Source of the DNA: Myroides sp. NP-2 | GTDB taxonomy: Bacteria > Bacteroidota > Bacteroidia > Flavobacteriales > Flavobacteriaceae | Direction: 5' to 3' | Length of the DNA stretch: 64,000 nucleotides | Assembly: GCF_014145665.1 (NCBI RefSeq) | Contig: NZ_JACHTD010000002.1 | Span: forward strand, 62,001 to 126,000 | In this document: positions 52,901 to 63,000 of the stretch, piece by piece | How positions within the stretch are numbered: position 1 is the first letter of the stretch | Layout of the letters: every line of letters begins with the position of its first letter | Translations under genes and position numbers: made by a program | Notes under the pieces: model-generated | The model's input: the letters and a program-made list of their open reading frames with translations, nothing else | Database searches by the model: none | What the model was told of the DNA's origin: nothing

Positions 52901-54481
52901 TCATGCCTCATCCTGCTGAACTACTTTCAAAACCATCGGATCAATCTTCAGCAACCATTCGTAATAATCTTGCTGCCCTTTCAATTGATTTAGGTATTCA
53001 GCGATTAGATAATGGAGAACTAAATCCTTGTGACGGTCTAATTTAAAAAACAACTTATTCGTTTCTAGATGGCGTTTAAACTGTTCAAATTCTTTAGAAT
53101 CGCCTTCGAGATTAGCGATTAATTCTGTCGTGGTCATAGCGTTGTATCGCTGACGATCTTTATCGATCTCCTGGAATACGTAATAGCTCACCATCCCAGA
53201 TTTCATCATCATCTCAATTGCTTCTTCTCCGTGTTTTCTAGCAATAGGCACGAATAAATCTGGTACGATTCCACCACCTCCATATACGATTCTACCCTTT
53301 AGGGTTTTAAATTGCAAGCTATCTGCCACTTTAATACTATCTGCGGCATATAATTCTCCATGTTCATAGCGCGAACGGAAGTCGTTGTTGTAATCTACAA
53401 TCCCATTTTTGTAATTCTTTTGAATAGATCGTCCAGAAGGGGTATAATAACGCGCCGTAGTTAATCGTATAGCAGAACCATCGCCCAACATCAACTCACG
53501 TTGCACCAAGCCTTTTCCAAAAGTACGCCTCCCTACTACCGTGCCACGATCATTATCCTGAATCGCTCCAGCTATAATTTCACTGGCCGAAGCACTACTT
53601 TCATTCACTAAAATATACAAGGGCTTAGCCGTAAACAAATTCGTACTCTTTGCCTTGGTTATTTTTTCTTGTCCACCACGGTTAATGGTTTTTACAATCG
53701 TTTGATCGGTCAGCAATAAGTCGTTCAAAATTTTGGTAGACTGATCCATATATCCCCCACTATTATCGCGTAAGTCAATGATCAATCCTTTAATATCTTG
53801 AGCTATTAGGGCTAGTAGCCCAACTTGGAACTCTTCGTGTGTAGTACTTGAAAACCGGTTGATTTTAATATAGCCATATTGGTTGTCGAGTTTAAGGGCA
53901 ACATCCACACTTTTTAACGGAATTGGTTCCCGTTTGACTACAATATTTTGCCGTTCTTGTGTTGTTTTGCGGTAAACTTCTAGTGTGATTGGGGTTCCTT
54001 CTTCTCCCTTTAAAACGGAAGAAATGGTATCTGTTGATATTGCTTTGCCGTACAACAGCTGCTGGTTTGCGCTTAAGATTCGGTCACCCGCTAGCAGTCC
54101 CGCCTTACTCGATGGTCCACCTTCTAGGGGTTTGATAATTGCCAGTGAATCTTGATACAAATAGTACTGCACCCCTATTCCAACAAAACTCCCCTGCATG
54201 GATTCGGTCACCTCTTTCATTAAGTCTTTGCCGATGTAAACCGAATGGGGGTCTAATTGCTCTAATATGGATGTAACGGTACGGTCCACAATAGAATCTG
54301 TGTCTACTTGATCCACGTATTCCTGCTCAATAAAGTCCAGCAGACGATTGAGTTTTAACTTATTGTGATTGGTAAAAAAATTACTTTGTGTACGTTGAGA
54401 AGCCGATACGAGAAAACCGCCTAGGAGTACTCCTAAGGAGAGCGATAATGCAACGATAAAGGGCCAAAAAAACTTTTTCAT
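52901..54481 (-). CDS. S41-family C-terminal processing peptidase
   Basis: A 526-residue periplasmic protease with an N-terminal membrane anchor or signal (FFWPFIVALSLSLGVLLGGFL). N-terminal helices (LLDFIEQEYVDQVDTDSIVD) precede a PDZ domain around residues 95-175 (GSFVGIGVQYYLYQDSLAII, AGLLAGDRILSAN). The catalytic domain has IDLRDNSGGYMDQ, NESSASASEIIAGAIQDNDR (catalytic Ser) and GRRTFGKGLVQ (Lys). A C-terminal domain follows. The next gene upstream, dCMP deaminase, is 7 bases away, so they are probably cotranscribed. Confidence 0.93.
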   Translation of the reverse strand: MKKFFWPFIVALSLSLGVLLGGFLVSASQRTQSNFFTNHNKLKLNRLLDFIEQEYVDQVDTDSIVDRTVTSILEQLDPHSVYIGKDLMKEVTESMQGSFVGIGVQYYLYQDSLAIIKPLEGGPSSKAGLLAGDRILSANQQLLYGKAISTDTISSVLKGEEGTPITLEVYRKTTQERQNIVVKREPIPLKSVDVALKLDNQYGYIKINRFSSTTHEEFQVGLLALIAQDIKGLIIDLRDNSGGYMDQSTKILNDLLLTDQTIVKTINRGGQEKITKAKSTNLFTAKPLYILVNESSASASEIIAGAIQDNDRGTVVGRRTFGKGLVQRELMLGDGSAIRLTTARYYTPSGRSIQKNYKNGIVDYNNDFRSRYEHGELYAADSIKVADSLQFKTLKGRIVYGGGGIVPDLFVPIARKHGEEAIEMMMKSGMVSYYVFQEIDKDRQRYNAMTTTELIANLEGDSKEFEQFKRHLETNKLFFKLDRHKDLVLHYLIAEYLNQLKGQQDYYEWLLKIDPMVLKVVQQDEA

Positions 54482-54488
54482 CCTCGTC

Positions 54489-54917
54489 TTAGTCTAAATC
54501 TTCAATATGATCTACCTCAACACCGGCTTTGATTAAAAACTCGATGCCCGCCATATCTTTATAACCTTCTACATATACAACGCGTTTTATTCCCGCCTGA
54601 TGGATTAACTTACTGCAATCGCGACAAGGAGACATGGTGATATATAAAGTAGCATCTTGACAGCTCTGCGTTGAGCTAGCCACCTTTAGGATTGCATTTG
54701 CTTCGGCGTGTAGAACATACCAATAGGTTTGATCGCGGTCATCTTCACAACAATTGTCGAATCCCGTGGGAGTTCCATTATATCCATCCGATATAATCAT
54801 CCGATCTTTGACAATAATTGCGCCGACTTTTTTTCTTTTACAGTAAGACAATTGCCCCCACTCACGTGCAATACGCAAATACGCTTTGTCGTACTTAGTT
54901 ACCTTAGGATTTGACAT
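54489..54917 (-). CDS. Deoxycytidylate (dCMP) deaminase family protein
   Basis: A 142-residue zinc-dependent deaminase. Ligands and catalytic Glu are visible in HAEANAILKVAS (HAE) and SPCRDCSKLIHQAG (PCxxC); GYNGTPTGFDNCCEDD is the substrate-side loop typical of dCMP deaminases, which provide dUMP for thymidylate synthesis. Same operon as the S41 peptidase (7-base gap). Confidence 0.9.
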   Translation of the reverse strand: MSNPKVTKYDKAYLRIAREWGQLSYCKRKKVGAIIVKDRMIISDGYNGTPTGFDNCCEDDRDQTYWYVLHAEANAILKVASSTQSCQDATLYITMSPCRDCSKLIHQAGIKRVVYVEGYKDMAGIEFLIKAGVEVDHIEDLD

Positions 54918-55185
54918 AAACCTCTATTTTATAACTCTTAATATACGACAAAAATACACATAAGTTTCACGTGACTCTCTATCCTCTTTTGAAATAATGC
55001 GATTATCGAGATCAAATCAAGTTTCCTCCCTCCAATTATATCAACCTCAACACCCCGTATCACGTCGTTTACCCAAATTTACAACTAGAATTATTTTTGC
55101 TTCATACACGCATTTTTAACCATATTTTTTGTACATTACTTTTAATTAACACCTTAAACCAATTAAAAACAAAAAATTACGAACT

Positions 55186-55614
55186 ATGGCTTATTTAGAT
55201 TTATATGACAGCGGCTTTAAAGAGCGTAACAAGGGGCACTTTGCCTCTATTGTGCGCGTTGCCTTGGCGAATGGAGATATCAGTGAAGAGGAGCTTAAAT
55301 TCTTAAATGAACTAGCAGATAAGCTCGATATTTCAACTGAGGATTATGACAAAATCATGGCCAACCCTGAAAAATACCCTGTGAACCCTCCCTATTTGGA
55401 GATCAACCGAATTGAGCGCTTGTATGATTTAGCACGTATGGTATATGTGAATCACGTATTAGGTCCCAAGCAAAAAGATATTTTGCGCAAATTTACAGCG
55501 GCGTTAGGTTTTACTGGTGACATTGACTTAATTGTAAACAAGTCTCTCTCCCTTTTAGTACTAGGGGTTGACCTAGATACTTTTATTGCAGAAATTCAAA
55601 AAATTAGACGTTAA
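55186..55614 (+). CDS. TerB-like all-helical protein
   Basis: A 142-residue cytoplasmic protein with repeated helices and TerB-type acidic motifs: RVALANGDISEEELKFLNEL near the N-terminus, and ARMVYVNHVLGPKQKDILRKF later. TerB domains bind metals and occur in stress and tellurite-resistance contexts; here no ter genes adjoin, so the role is unknown. A -7 box TATTTTTG lies at 55092-55099, and a strong terminator follows. Confidence 0.75.
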   Translation: MAYLDLYDSGFKERNKGHFASIVRVALANGDISEEELKFLNELADKLDISTEDYDKIMANPEKYPVNPPYLEINRIERLYDLARMVYVNHVLGPKQKDILRKFTAALGFTGDIDLIVNKSLSLLVLGVDLDTFIAEIQKIRR

Positions 55615-55619
55615 AAAAG

Positions 55620-55648
55620 GAGGGTGTCCCAAAAGGACACCCTCTTTT
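55620..55648 (+). terminator. Terminator after the TerB-like gene
   Basis: GAGGGTGTCC (55620-55629) and GGACACCCTC (55635-55644) form a perfect 10-bp stem with four T after it, and A-run before it. Confidence 0.88.
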
Positions 55649-55703
55649 ATTTTGTCTATGTCCCGTCCTGAACTAAGGATACACAACTTGTACAGTACAA
55701 AAA

Positions 55704-55729
55704 AACCCCACCTAAAATTAGATGGGGTT
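55704..55729 (-). terminator. Terminator of the fructose-1,6-bisphosphatase gene
   Basis: On the minus strand AACCCCA and TGGGGTT arms, extended through an A-T rich middle, followed by a T-run (A-run 55699-55705 on plus); about 50 bases after the stop. Confidence 0.75.
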
Positions 55730-55775
55730 CTATCTTGTTGGGCTTAGTAAACAGCCGCTATATATAATATCTCGC

Positions 55776-56786
55776 TTATACGTGAATGGCCATAAATTCT
55801 TCCGCTTTCTCCACCATGTTTTTGCTTCCACAGAAAAAAGGAACACGTTGATGTAATTCTGTTGGTTCAATCTCCATGATACGTTGGTATCCGTCAGAGG
55901 CTCTTCCTCCCGCTTGCTCCATAATAAAAGCAATTGGATTACACTCATACAACAGTCTCAATTTCCCTTTTGGCGCTTTTGTACTTGTTGGATAAATGTA
56001 GATCCCTCCTTTTAAAATATTGCGGTGAATATCCGAAACTAAACTCCCGATATAACGCGCTGAATACGGACGATCTCCTTGCTCCTCTTGACAGTACTTT
56101 AAGTAGTCTTTCACCCCTTGCGGAAATTGAATGTAATTTCCTTCATTGATTGAATAAATAGATCCGTCTTCTTTAATTTTCATATCAGGATGTGACAGAT
56201 AAAACGTTCCAATCGCTGGGTTTAAAGTAAATCCGTTTACTCCTGCCCCTGTAGTATACACTAACATCGTTGATGAACCATATACGATATAACCTGCAGC
56301 CACCTGATTTTCTCCTTTTTGTAAGAAGTCCTCTAATTGTACTGGCGTTCCTTCTGGAGTAACGCGACGGTAAATAGAAAAGATCGTTCCTACAGAAACG
56401 TTTACATCAATATTGGAAGATCCGTCTAATGGGTCGATTAAGACAACGTATTTGCTATCGTTGTCCCCTTTTTTTCCATGAATTGTGATAAAATCGTCTT
56501 CCTCTTCTGAAGCAATTCCACATACGATTTCACGATTTACTAGGGTGTTGATGAAAACCTCATTTGCGTAAACATCTAATTTTTGTTGCTGCTCTCCTTG
56601 TATGTTTTCTGCACCAAAAGCGCCAACGATATCAACTAAACCAGCTTGATTTACTTGGTGACTAACTACTTTTGCAGCAAGGCGTAAAGAGTTAATTAAA
56701 CGAGAAAGCTCTCCAGATGAGTATTTAAAATGCTCTTGTTTGTCAATAATAAACTCCCCTAGGGTTTGATGTCTTTTTGTTGTCAT
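55776..56786 (-). CDS. fbp: Fructose-1,6-bisphosphatase, class 1
   Basis: Gluconeogenic phosphatase producing fructose 6-phosphate. The 336-residue product has [22 protein letters not shown] at the N-terminus, the metal-binding IASEEEDDF and [20 protein letters not shown] motifs, [22 protein letters not shown], and the ending [28 protein letters not shown]. All class 1 residues seen are intact. Divergent from the GNAT gene. Confidence 0.96.
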   Translation of the reverse strand: MTTKRHQTLGEFIIDKQEHFKYSSGELSRLINSLRLAAKVVSHQVNQAGLVDIVGAFGAENIQGEQQQKLDVYANEVFINTLVNREIVCGIASEEEDDFITIHGKKGDNDSKYVVLIDPLDGSSNIDVNVSVGTIFSIYRRVTPEGTPVQLEDFLQKGENQVAAGYIVYGSSTMLVYTTGAGVNGFTLNPAIGTFYLSHPDMKIKEDGSIYSINEGNYIQFPQGVKDYLKYCQEEQGDRPYSARYIGSLVSDIHRNILKGGIYIYPTSTKAPKGKLRLLYECNPIAFIMEQAGGRASDGYQRIMEIEPTELHQRVPFFCGSKNMVEKAEEFMAIHV

Positions 56787-56831
56787 GGAAAAATGATTCT
56801 TTTAGTTGTGTATTTGCTGTGCAAATATCGT

Positions 56832-56839
56832 TAATTTTG
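56832..56839 (+). promoter_or_regulatory. Promoter -7 box for the GNAT-aspartate kinase pair
   Basis: TAATTTTG (TAnnTTTG); transcription would begin near 56846. That excludes a TTG start at 56806 and leaves the ATGs at 56848 (nearly leaderless) or 56881. Confidence 0.5.
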
Positions 56840-56880
56840 TCATTCAAATGAAGTTATTAACCATAAATCCGACAAAAGAC

Positions 56881-57351
56881 ATGAATGTTAGAACAGCTAC
56901 TCCAGCTGACATGCCAGCTGTACTAAATTTAATTCAAGAATTAGCGACCTTTGAGAAAGAGCCCGATGCAGTAATCATAACAGTAGAGGATCTTATTCGC
57001 GATGGGTTTGGGCCCCAGCCCCTATTTCGTGTGTGGGTTGCCGAACAAGACAGTGAAATTATAGGTATGGCGTTGTTCTACTACCGATATTCTACGTGGA
57101 AAGGAAAAACCATCCACTTAGAAGATCTAATCGTTACTGAAAAAGCAAGAGGAACAGGTGCGGGTCTTGCCTTGTACAAACAGGTGATTGCCCTTGCAAA
57201 AGAAGAACAAGTCAAACGCGTGGAATGGGTGGTTCTCAATTGGAATACTCCTGCAATCGAGTTTTACAAAAAAACAGGCGCTCATGTTTTGGAAGATTGG
57301 TATACCGTTCAAATGAATGAACAAGGAATTAATGCCTTTATTGCAAATTAG
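56881..57351 (+). CDS. GNAT-family N-acetyltransferase
   Basis: A 156-residue acetyl-CoA-dependent acetyltransferase. MNVRTATPADMPAVLNLI is the usual start of this diamine/amine-acetyltransferase-like group; LEDLIVTEKARGTGAGLALYKQV carries the acetyl-CoA loop (R/Q-x2-G-x-G/A pattern), and VLNWNTPAIEFYKKTGAHV is motif B. Substrate unknown. Start chosen at the ATG 56881; 56848 would add 11 residues. It is 6 bases before aspartate kinase. Confidence 0.85.
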   Translation: MNVRTATPADMPAVLNLIQELATFEKEPDAVIITVEDLIRDGFGPQPLFRVWVAEQDSEIIGMALFYYRYSTWKGKTIHLEDLIVTEKARGTGAGLALYKQVIALAKEEQVKRVEWVVLNWNTPAIEFYKKTGAHVLEDWYTVQMNEQGINAFIAN

Positions 57352-57357
57352 TTAGCT

Positions 57358-58611
57358 ATGAAAATATATAAATTTGGTGGAGCGTCTGTAAAAGATGCAG
57401 ACAATGTAAAAAACGTGGCTCAAGTACTGCGCACAGTAGGATATTCGGATAGTTTACTCATCGCTTCAGCCATGGGAAAAACGACCAATGCACTCGAAGT
57501 GGTTGTACACAACTACTTTCAAAATCGATTTGATTTAGCCGAATCCGTACAAGAAGTAAAAGCCTATCACTTGACTATTTTACACGCTTTGTTTCCAGAT
57601 TCGGAACATCCTGTTTACCAAGCAGTAGATGAATTATTTGAAACACTAACGTCCTTTCTGTTAAACAATAAATCGCCTAACTACAATTTTGTATATGATC
57701 AAATTGTCAGCTATGGGGAGCTCCTTTCGACAGTCATTTTACATCATTATTTACGCGCTGCCGGGATTGAAAACACCTGGATTGATGCTCGAAATTTAAT
57801 TAAGACGGACACCACCTATCGCGACGCTAATGTACAATGGGACATCACGACCGAAGCTATTACTCAAGCCATCGATAAAAAAGAATTGTATATCACTCAA
57901 GGGTTTATCGGATCCGATTACAATGGTTTTTCCACAACTTTAGGTAGAGAAGGATCGGATTATTCTGCTGCCATCTTCGCTTATGCACTACATGCAGAAA
58001 GCGTAACTATTTGGAAAGATGTACCAGGTGTACTCAATGCAGACCCTCGTTATTTTGAAGAAACAACCCTCTTGGAACAAATTTCCTACCAAGAAGCCAT
58101 TGAGTTAGCGTTTTACGGTGCCTCAGTGATACACCCTAAAACACTACAACCGCTGCGTCAAAAGGAAATTCCACTCTATGTGAAATCTTTTGTCAACCCA
58201 ACCTTAGCGGGAACTTCTGTTTCAAAAGGAGCGGATTTAAAACCAGCTATTCCTTGTTTCATCGTCAAGAAAAATCAACTGTTGATTTCACTATCATCCA
58301 AGGATTTTTCATTTATCATGGAACAAAATATCAGCGATATTTTTAAGCTATTTTGCGAATACAATATCAAAGTTAATGTGATTCAGAACTCGGCTATTAG
58401 TTTTTCTGTTTGTGTGGAGGATAAATTCAACCACTTTGAAGAATTGCGTCAAAAACTAAACGATCAATATCGCGTGAGCTATAATGAAAATGTTTCCCTC
58501 TATACCATTCGCCATTTTGACGATGCTTCAGCGGATCGCATCTTACTCGATCGCACGCTTTTGTTAAAACAGGTGAATAGAGAAACCATGCAAATTGTCA
58601 CCAAAGAATAA
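57358..58611 (+). CDS. Aspartate kinase
   Basis: Phosphorylates aspartate, first step of the Lys/Thr/Met/diaminopimelate pathway. The 417-residue monofunctional enzyme has KFGGASVKDADNVKNVAQVL (substrate/ATP loop), TTLGREGSDYSAAIFAYAL and TIWKDVPGVLNADPRYF, then a C-terminal ACT-type region (ISDIFKLFCEYNIKVNVIQNSAISFSVCV) for allosteric control. No dehydrogenase domain is fused. Likely cotranscribed with the GNAT gene. Confidence 0.92.
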   Translation: MKIYKFGGASVKDADNVKNVAQVLRTVGYSDSLLIASAMGKTTNALEVVVHNYFQNRFDLAESVQEVKAYHLTILHALFPDSEHPVYQAVDELFETLTSFLLNNKSPNYNFVYDQIVSYGELLSTVILHHYLRAAGIENTWIDARNLIKTDTTYRDANVQWDITTEAITQAIDKKELYITQGFIGSDYNGFSTTLGREGSDYSAAIFAYALHAESVTIWKDVPGVLNADPRYFEETTLLEQISYQEAIELAFYGASVIHPKTLQPLRQKEIPLYVKSFVNPTLAGTSVSKGADLKPAIPCFIVKKNQLLISLSSKDFSFIMEQNISDIFKLFCEYNIKVNVIQNSAISFSVCVEDKFNHFEELRQKLNDQYRVSYNENVSLYTIRHFDDASADRILLDRTLLLKQVNRETMQIVTKE

Positions 58612-58638
58612 GTCCTATTTGGCACAGTAAATGATAGT

Positions 58639-58671
58639 ACTCTTTTCGGGAATGCACTTCCTGAAAAGAGT
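58639..58671 (+). terminator. Strong hairpin after the aspartate kinase gene
   Basis: ACTCTTTTCGGGAA and TTCCTGAAAAGAGT arms (13 paired, one mismatch) with a five-base loop, 27 bases after the stop. No T-run follows, so it may stabilise the mRNA end instead of terminating. Confidence 0.55.
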
Positions 58672-58735
58672 GACTTAGCCTAGTTTTTATAGAAATTGCT
58701 ACGTCACTAGTATACAAATCTTTCAAAACTAAGTG

Positions 58736-59293
58736 ATGACTTTACCGTACAAAATGCCTTCGCACAACACGAAGTTTGGCTATCTCGATGCCAAGAGAAT
58801 TGTATATTCTGGATTTATAAACTCTGAAGAGGGGGCCCTTAAAGCAACTCCTGCGGGTGCCATAAACTTAAAATACCCCACACCAACCACTGAACGCGGA
58901 GTTAAATCTAATAAGTTTACCTCCTATGTTCACGGATTCTACGAAGTATATAGCAATGATACCGTGGATATCCGAGTGCAAGTATCCGTGAAAGGGAACA
59001 ATGACCTAAAAGGATATACATTGAGTTATTTGTATGAGGAAAATATACAATCTAATGGAAAAAGGATATTACTTATCAATCCTAACTTAAATAACTACCT
59101 ATACCACGATTATTCCCTAATTGAACCAACGATTGTAGAACAGGGTATTTCCGTAATGAAATCATTTAAACTGTCCAATTTAAAAATTAGCAATTACAGT
59201 AAATTGAGTATCTATATTACCCTTCCGCTTCTCTCTGGTGCAGGTAACGATTTTGTCGAAACAAAACACGAAATTTTTCTGAAGAAAAGATGA
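58736..59293 (+). CDS. Unknown protein upstream of a MORN-type lipoprotein
   Basis: A 185-residue protein, beta-rich and Tyr/Asn-rich (VHGFYEVYSNDTVDIRVQVSV, YTLSYLYEENIQSNGKRILL). No signal peptide: the ATG at 58736 gives MTLPYKMPSHNTKFGYLDAK. Its content looks like an exported protein, so it may lack an N-terminal exon-like portion, be truncated, or be cytoplasmic. It overlaps the next gene by 4 bases, so the two are coupled. No family recognised. Confidence 0.55.
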   Translation: MTLPYKMPSHNTKFGYLDAKRIVYSGFINSEEGALKATPAGAINLKYPTPTTERGVKSNKFTSYVHGFYEVYSNDTVDIRVQVSVKGNNDLKGYTLSYLYEENIQSNGKRILLINPNLNNYLYHDYSLIEPTIVEQGISVMKSFKLSNLKISNYSKLSIYITLPLLSGAGNDFVETKHEIFLKKR

Positions 59294-59889
59294 AACATGC
59301 TACTGCACTTTTCCTTTGCATCTTACTCATTCATAGCTGCCAAAAAAAAGAATACACCTTAGACGATTTGGTGGAAACTAAAGGACTATCCTATATCAAA
59401 GACACCAACCAACCTTATACAGGAGAAGCACGAAGCTACCTAGGTAAAAAAGTATTAGCTGTTCATCTGTATCAACAAGGAGAACACATCCAAGCCACTA
59501 CCTTCTATCCCAATGGAAACAAAGAATACGACATTCAATTTAAAAACAACAAAGAAAATGGCTTTTGGAGGTATTATTTTTACAGTGGCCAACTAAACTA
59601 TGAGAGCTATCGAAAAGATGGTTTACTTGAGGGTAAATCAATTTCTTGCCATGAAAATGGTCAGTTGAAAACAGAAGCAACCTATAAAGATGACATTCAA
59701 ATAGGGGAATCTAGATCGTATTACGAAAATGGAGAATTACGAACCAAGTATGATTCACTGGGTCAAGGTTTTTATTATTATAACGACGGAAAAATACTAA
59801 GGAAAAAAGAAAAAGATCAAGATGAAATTTTTTACAACAAAGAAGGAAAAGAAGTACCTTTTAAAGAAGTAGAACAGTACTATAAATGA
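59290..59889 (+). CDS. Lipoprotein with MORN-type (YwqK-like) repeats
   Basis: A 199-residue lipoprotein: signal peptide with lipobox LIHSC. About five repeated segments of the form F-Y-x-N-G-x-x-x (TTFYPNGNKEYDIQF, WRYYFYSGQLNYESY, SCHENGQLKTEATY, SYYENGELRTKYD, FYYYNDGKILRKK) are MORN_2-type repeats. Such proteins are sometimes labelled YwqK antitoxin-like, but a surface or periplasmic role fits the lipoprotein signal better. Coupled to the preceding gene by ATGA overlap. Confidence 0.75.
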   Translation: MKHATALFLCILLIHSCQKKEYTLDDLVETKGLSYIKDTNQPYTGEARSYLGKKVLAVHLYQQGEHIQATTFYPNGNKEYDIQFKNNKENGFWRYYFYSGQLNYESYRKDGLLEGKSISCHENGQLKTEATYKDDIQIGESRSYYENGELRTKYDSLGQGFYYYNDGKILRKKEKDQDEIFYNKEGKEVPFKEVEQYYK

Positions 59890-60076
59890 CAGAATACCCT
59901 TAATTTATAAAACAAAAGAAATCAATTTGGAAATAATTAAGACGCAACGTTAACCTCCCCTCTTCAATAGAGGACGTACAATATATGTCTATTTTACCTC
60001 ATTCATCACCTGTAGATATCTTTGTTAAATATTATGATAAATACACTACTTTTGATGAATTGGAGTTTATACATAG

Positions 60077-63000
60077 ATGAACCTAGAGCGATTTTTATAT
60101 TTTTTCCTTTTTTGGTATTCTTGCAGTTATGCACAAGAAGGGAATTCGCTATATCAACAACGGACGTGGGAAATTGGACAGACAACCTATCAGCTACCCC
60201 CCACCCCACTGAACAACAGTTATTTTGAAATACGAGATGCAAATGAAATAGTGGTATCTCCCACTGCTTACCACGTAAATTTTGAGACGAATACTGTTAC
60301 TTTACTCCAATCTGCTCTCGATTTTCCGTTAACGGTCTACTATTTAGAACTCCCCTCTTTCCTAACTACGCCAATTAGCTATTATGATACCTCTCGCATT
60401 GTTCCCAATGAAGCGGGTAGTTTTACTTATCAACATCAGACGAACAACCGCCCTGCTTTTGTGCCTTTTGAGGGGTTAAATACCATGGGAAGTTTATCGA
60501 GAGGATTAACCATGGGAACCAACCAAAGTGCGGTTACCTCATCGAATTTAGATTTACAAATTACGGGAAATTTATCGGATCGCGTCAAGATTCGCGCCTC
60601 CATTCAAGATAACAACCTCCCCTTACAATACGGTGGTTACTCTCAAAAGATCAATGAATTTGATCAGATTTTTATTGAATTATTTTCAGATACATGGTCG
60701 ATTCGGGCGGGGGATATCTTTTTAGAAAACAGAACGCGCCGCTTTTTAAATTTCAACAAGAAAGTACAGGGATTATCCACGCGTTTTGTCTTTGAAAATG
60801 ACGATAGTAAAATCACAATTGAAGCAGCAGCTGCCTTAGCACGAGGGCAATATACCCGCAGTGTATTTAACGGTCAGGAAGGCAATCAAGGGCCTTACAA
60901 ATTAAAGGGAGGCAATGGAGAGTTATACATTCTTATTATTTCGGGTTCTGAAAAAGTATACGTCAATGGTTTACTGCTCCAAAGAGGGGAGGAAAAGGAT
61001 TATGTCATGGATTACAACTCGGGTGAATTGCGTTTTACCACACGTTATCCCATTACTGCCGACATGCGCATTTCCATTGAATACCAATATACCGATCGCA
61101 ACTACACACGCTTTGTAGGCTATGGCAATATTCAACATGAAACAAATGCTTGGCAAATGGGGTTAACTGTATTTACGGAAACGGATTTAAAGAATCAAAA
61201 CCTCCAACAAAACTTAACAGAAGAGCAGATCGACATCCTCAAACAAGCGGGAAATGACCCTAGTCGTATGGTTGCACCCTCTGCCTATCGCGATACGTAT
61301 TCGGAGAACAAAATACTCTATACCCAAGAGCAAACGCCAGAAGGCCAGGTGTATTTTGCCTTTTCAACAGATCCTGAGGCAGACCTATACCATGTTACCT
61401 TTACGGCAGTAGGCAATAATCAGGGGGATTATATTTTGAAGAGCACCCAATCTATAGGGCGTATATACGAATATGTTGCTCCACTCCACGGCCAGCCCCA
61501 AGGAAATTACGCTCCAGTAGTTAATCTCGTTGCGCCTATACAAAACACCATTGCGACCTTCAATGCAGCGTATAATCCCTCAGAGAAAACCTCCTTAGAT
61601 GTTGAATTTGCTTTTAGCAACCACGATGCCAACTTATTTTCCCCTTTAGACCAAGAAGAAAACAAAGGCTGGGCAACTGCATTAAAGGGCAAACAACGCC
61701 TGTGGACAAACGACCAAACCCAACTAAACGTATTAACAGACGTACAGTTTATCCACAAAAACTTTCACTCCCTAGAAAATCTATTTTCCATTGAGTTTGA
61801 TCGCAACTGGAATTTACAATATGCAGAAGGAAATCAAAGTTTACTTACCGGTGGATTAGAACTAATCGCTCCTGGAAAGGGAAGTGCAACTTATTTAGTG
61901 GAACAGCTGAATTTCGGATCGGACTACAAGGGAAGTCGACAAAACTTATCGGGAACTTGGCAAGCTAAACCTTGGTACATCCAGACGCAAAATAGTTTTA
62001 TGCAAGCAAAGGGGCTGCTCCAAAAAACCACCTTTATTCAGAGTCACTCACTAGCTAAATACTATTGGGATAAAAACTATGTGGGTACTCGGGTCGACTT
62101 TGAACAGAACAAAGAAACGGATCAAGAGACGCAACGTCTACACCCCATCAGTCATCGGTATGCTTCCTTAGATTTATTTGTAGGACGGGGCGATTCACTT
62201 GGAAAGAATATCGAACTAGGCTACCAATATCGAATTACGGACAGTCTGCAAAATAATACGTTAGCCTCTTTCTCAAAGGCCCACACCTTTTATGTGAAAT
62301 CCCAACTGCTCAAATCGGAGACGCGCGATTTGAACCTCTATGCCAATTATCGTTCAGTACGTCCTGTGGATGAAACAAAACCTACCGAAAATACAGTAAA
62401 TAGCGTATTAACCTACCGCGATCAGTATTTTAAGGGATTTATACAGTCCCATACCTTATATGAAATTAGTTCTGGAACCATTGCCCAACAAGAATTTACC
62501 TACTTAGAGGTTGAACCGGGACGTGGACAATACATGTGGATTGATTACAACAACAACGGCATACAAGAATTGGAAGAATTTGAACTTGCTCCTTATCCCG
62601 ATTTAGGGAAATATGTACGTTTGTATTTACCGAGTCAGATCTTCTTGCCAACCAATCAAAACAAGCTTACCCAAACCCTAACGCTAAATCCAGCGGCAAC
62701 TTGGCAAAATGAAACTGGAATCAAGCGTATATTGGCTTATTTCTACAATCAAACCTCCTATAGCATTGACCGCAAAGATTTGAAAGAGGGCAATCAACTT
62801 CGACTACATCCCTTTGCCTCGGACGAATCACAAATGGTGGGTTTAACCGAAAGTTTTAACAATTACCTCTATTACAATCGCGGAAAAAAACGCCACAGCG
62901 TGACCTATAGATATACTCAATCAAAGAATAGGAACTTATTGTCTTATGGCGCTACAACAAACAAAATAAAAACCCATCAATTGGGATACAACCACCTCAT

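Noticed and set aside
59290..59889. Toxin-antitoxin antitoxin (YwqK label)
   Set aside because: It has a lipoprotein signal and MORN-type repeats, and no toxin partner adjoins; the label is inherited from family naming.
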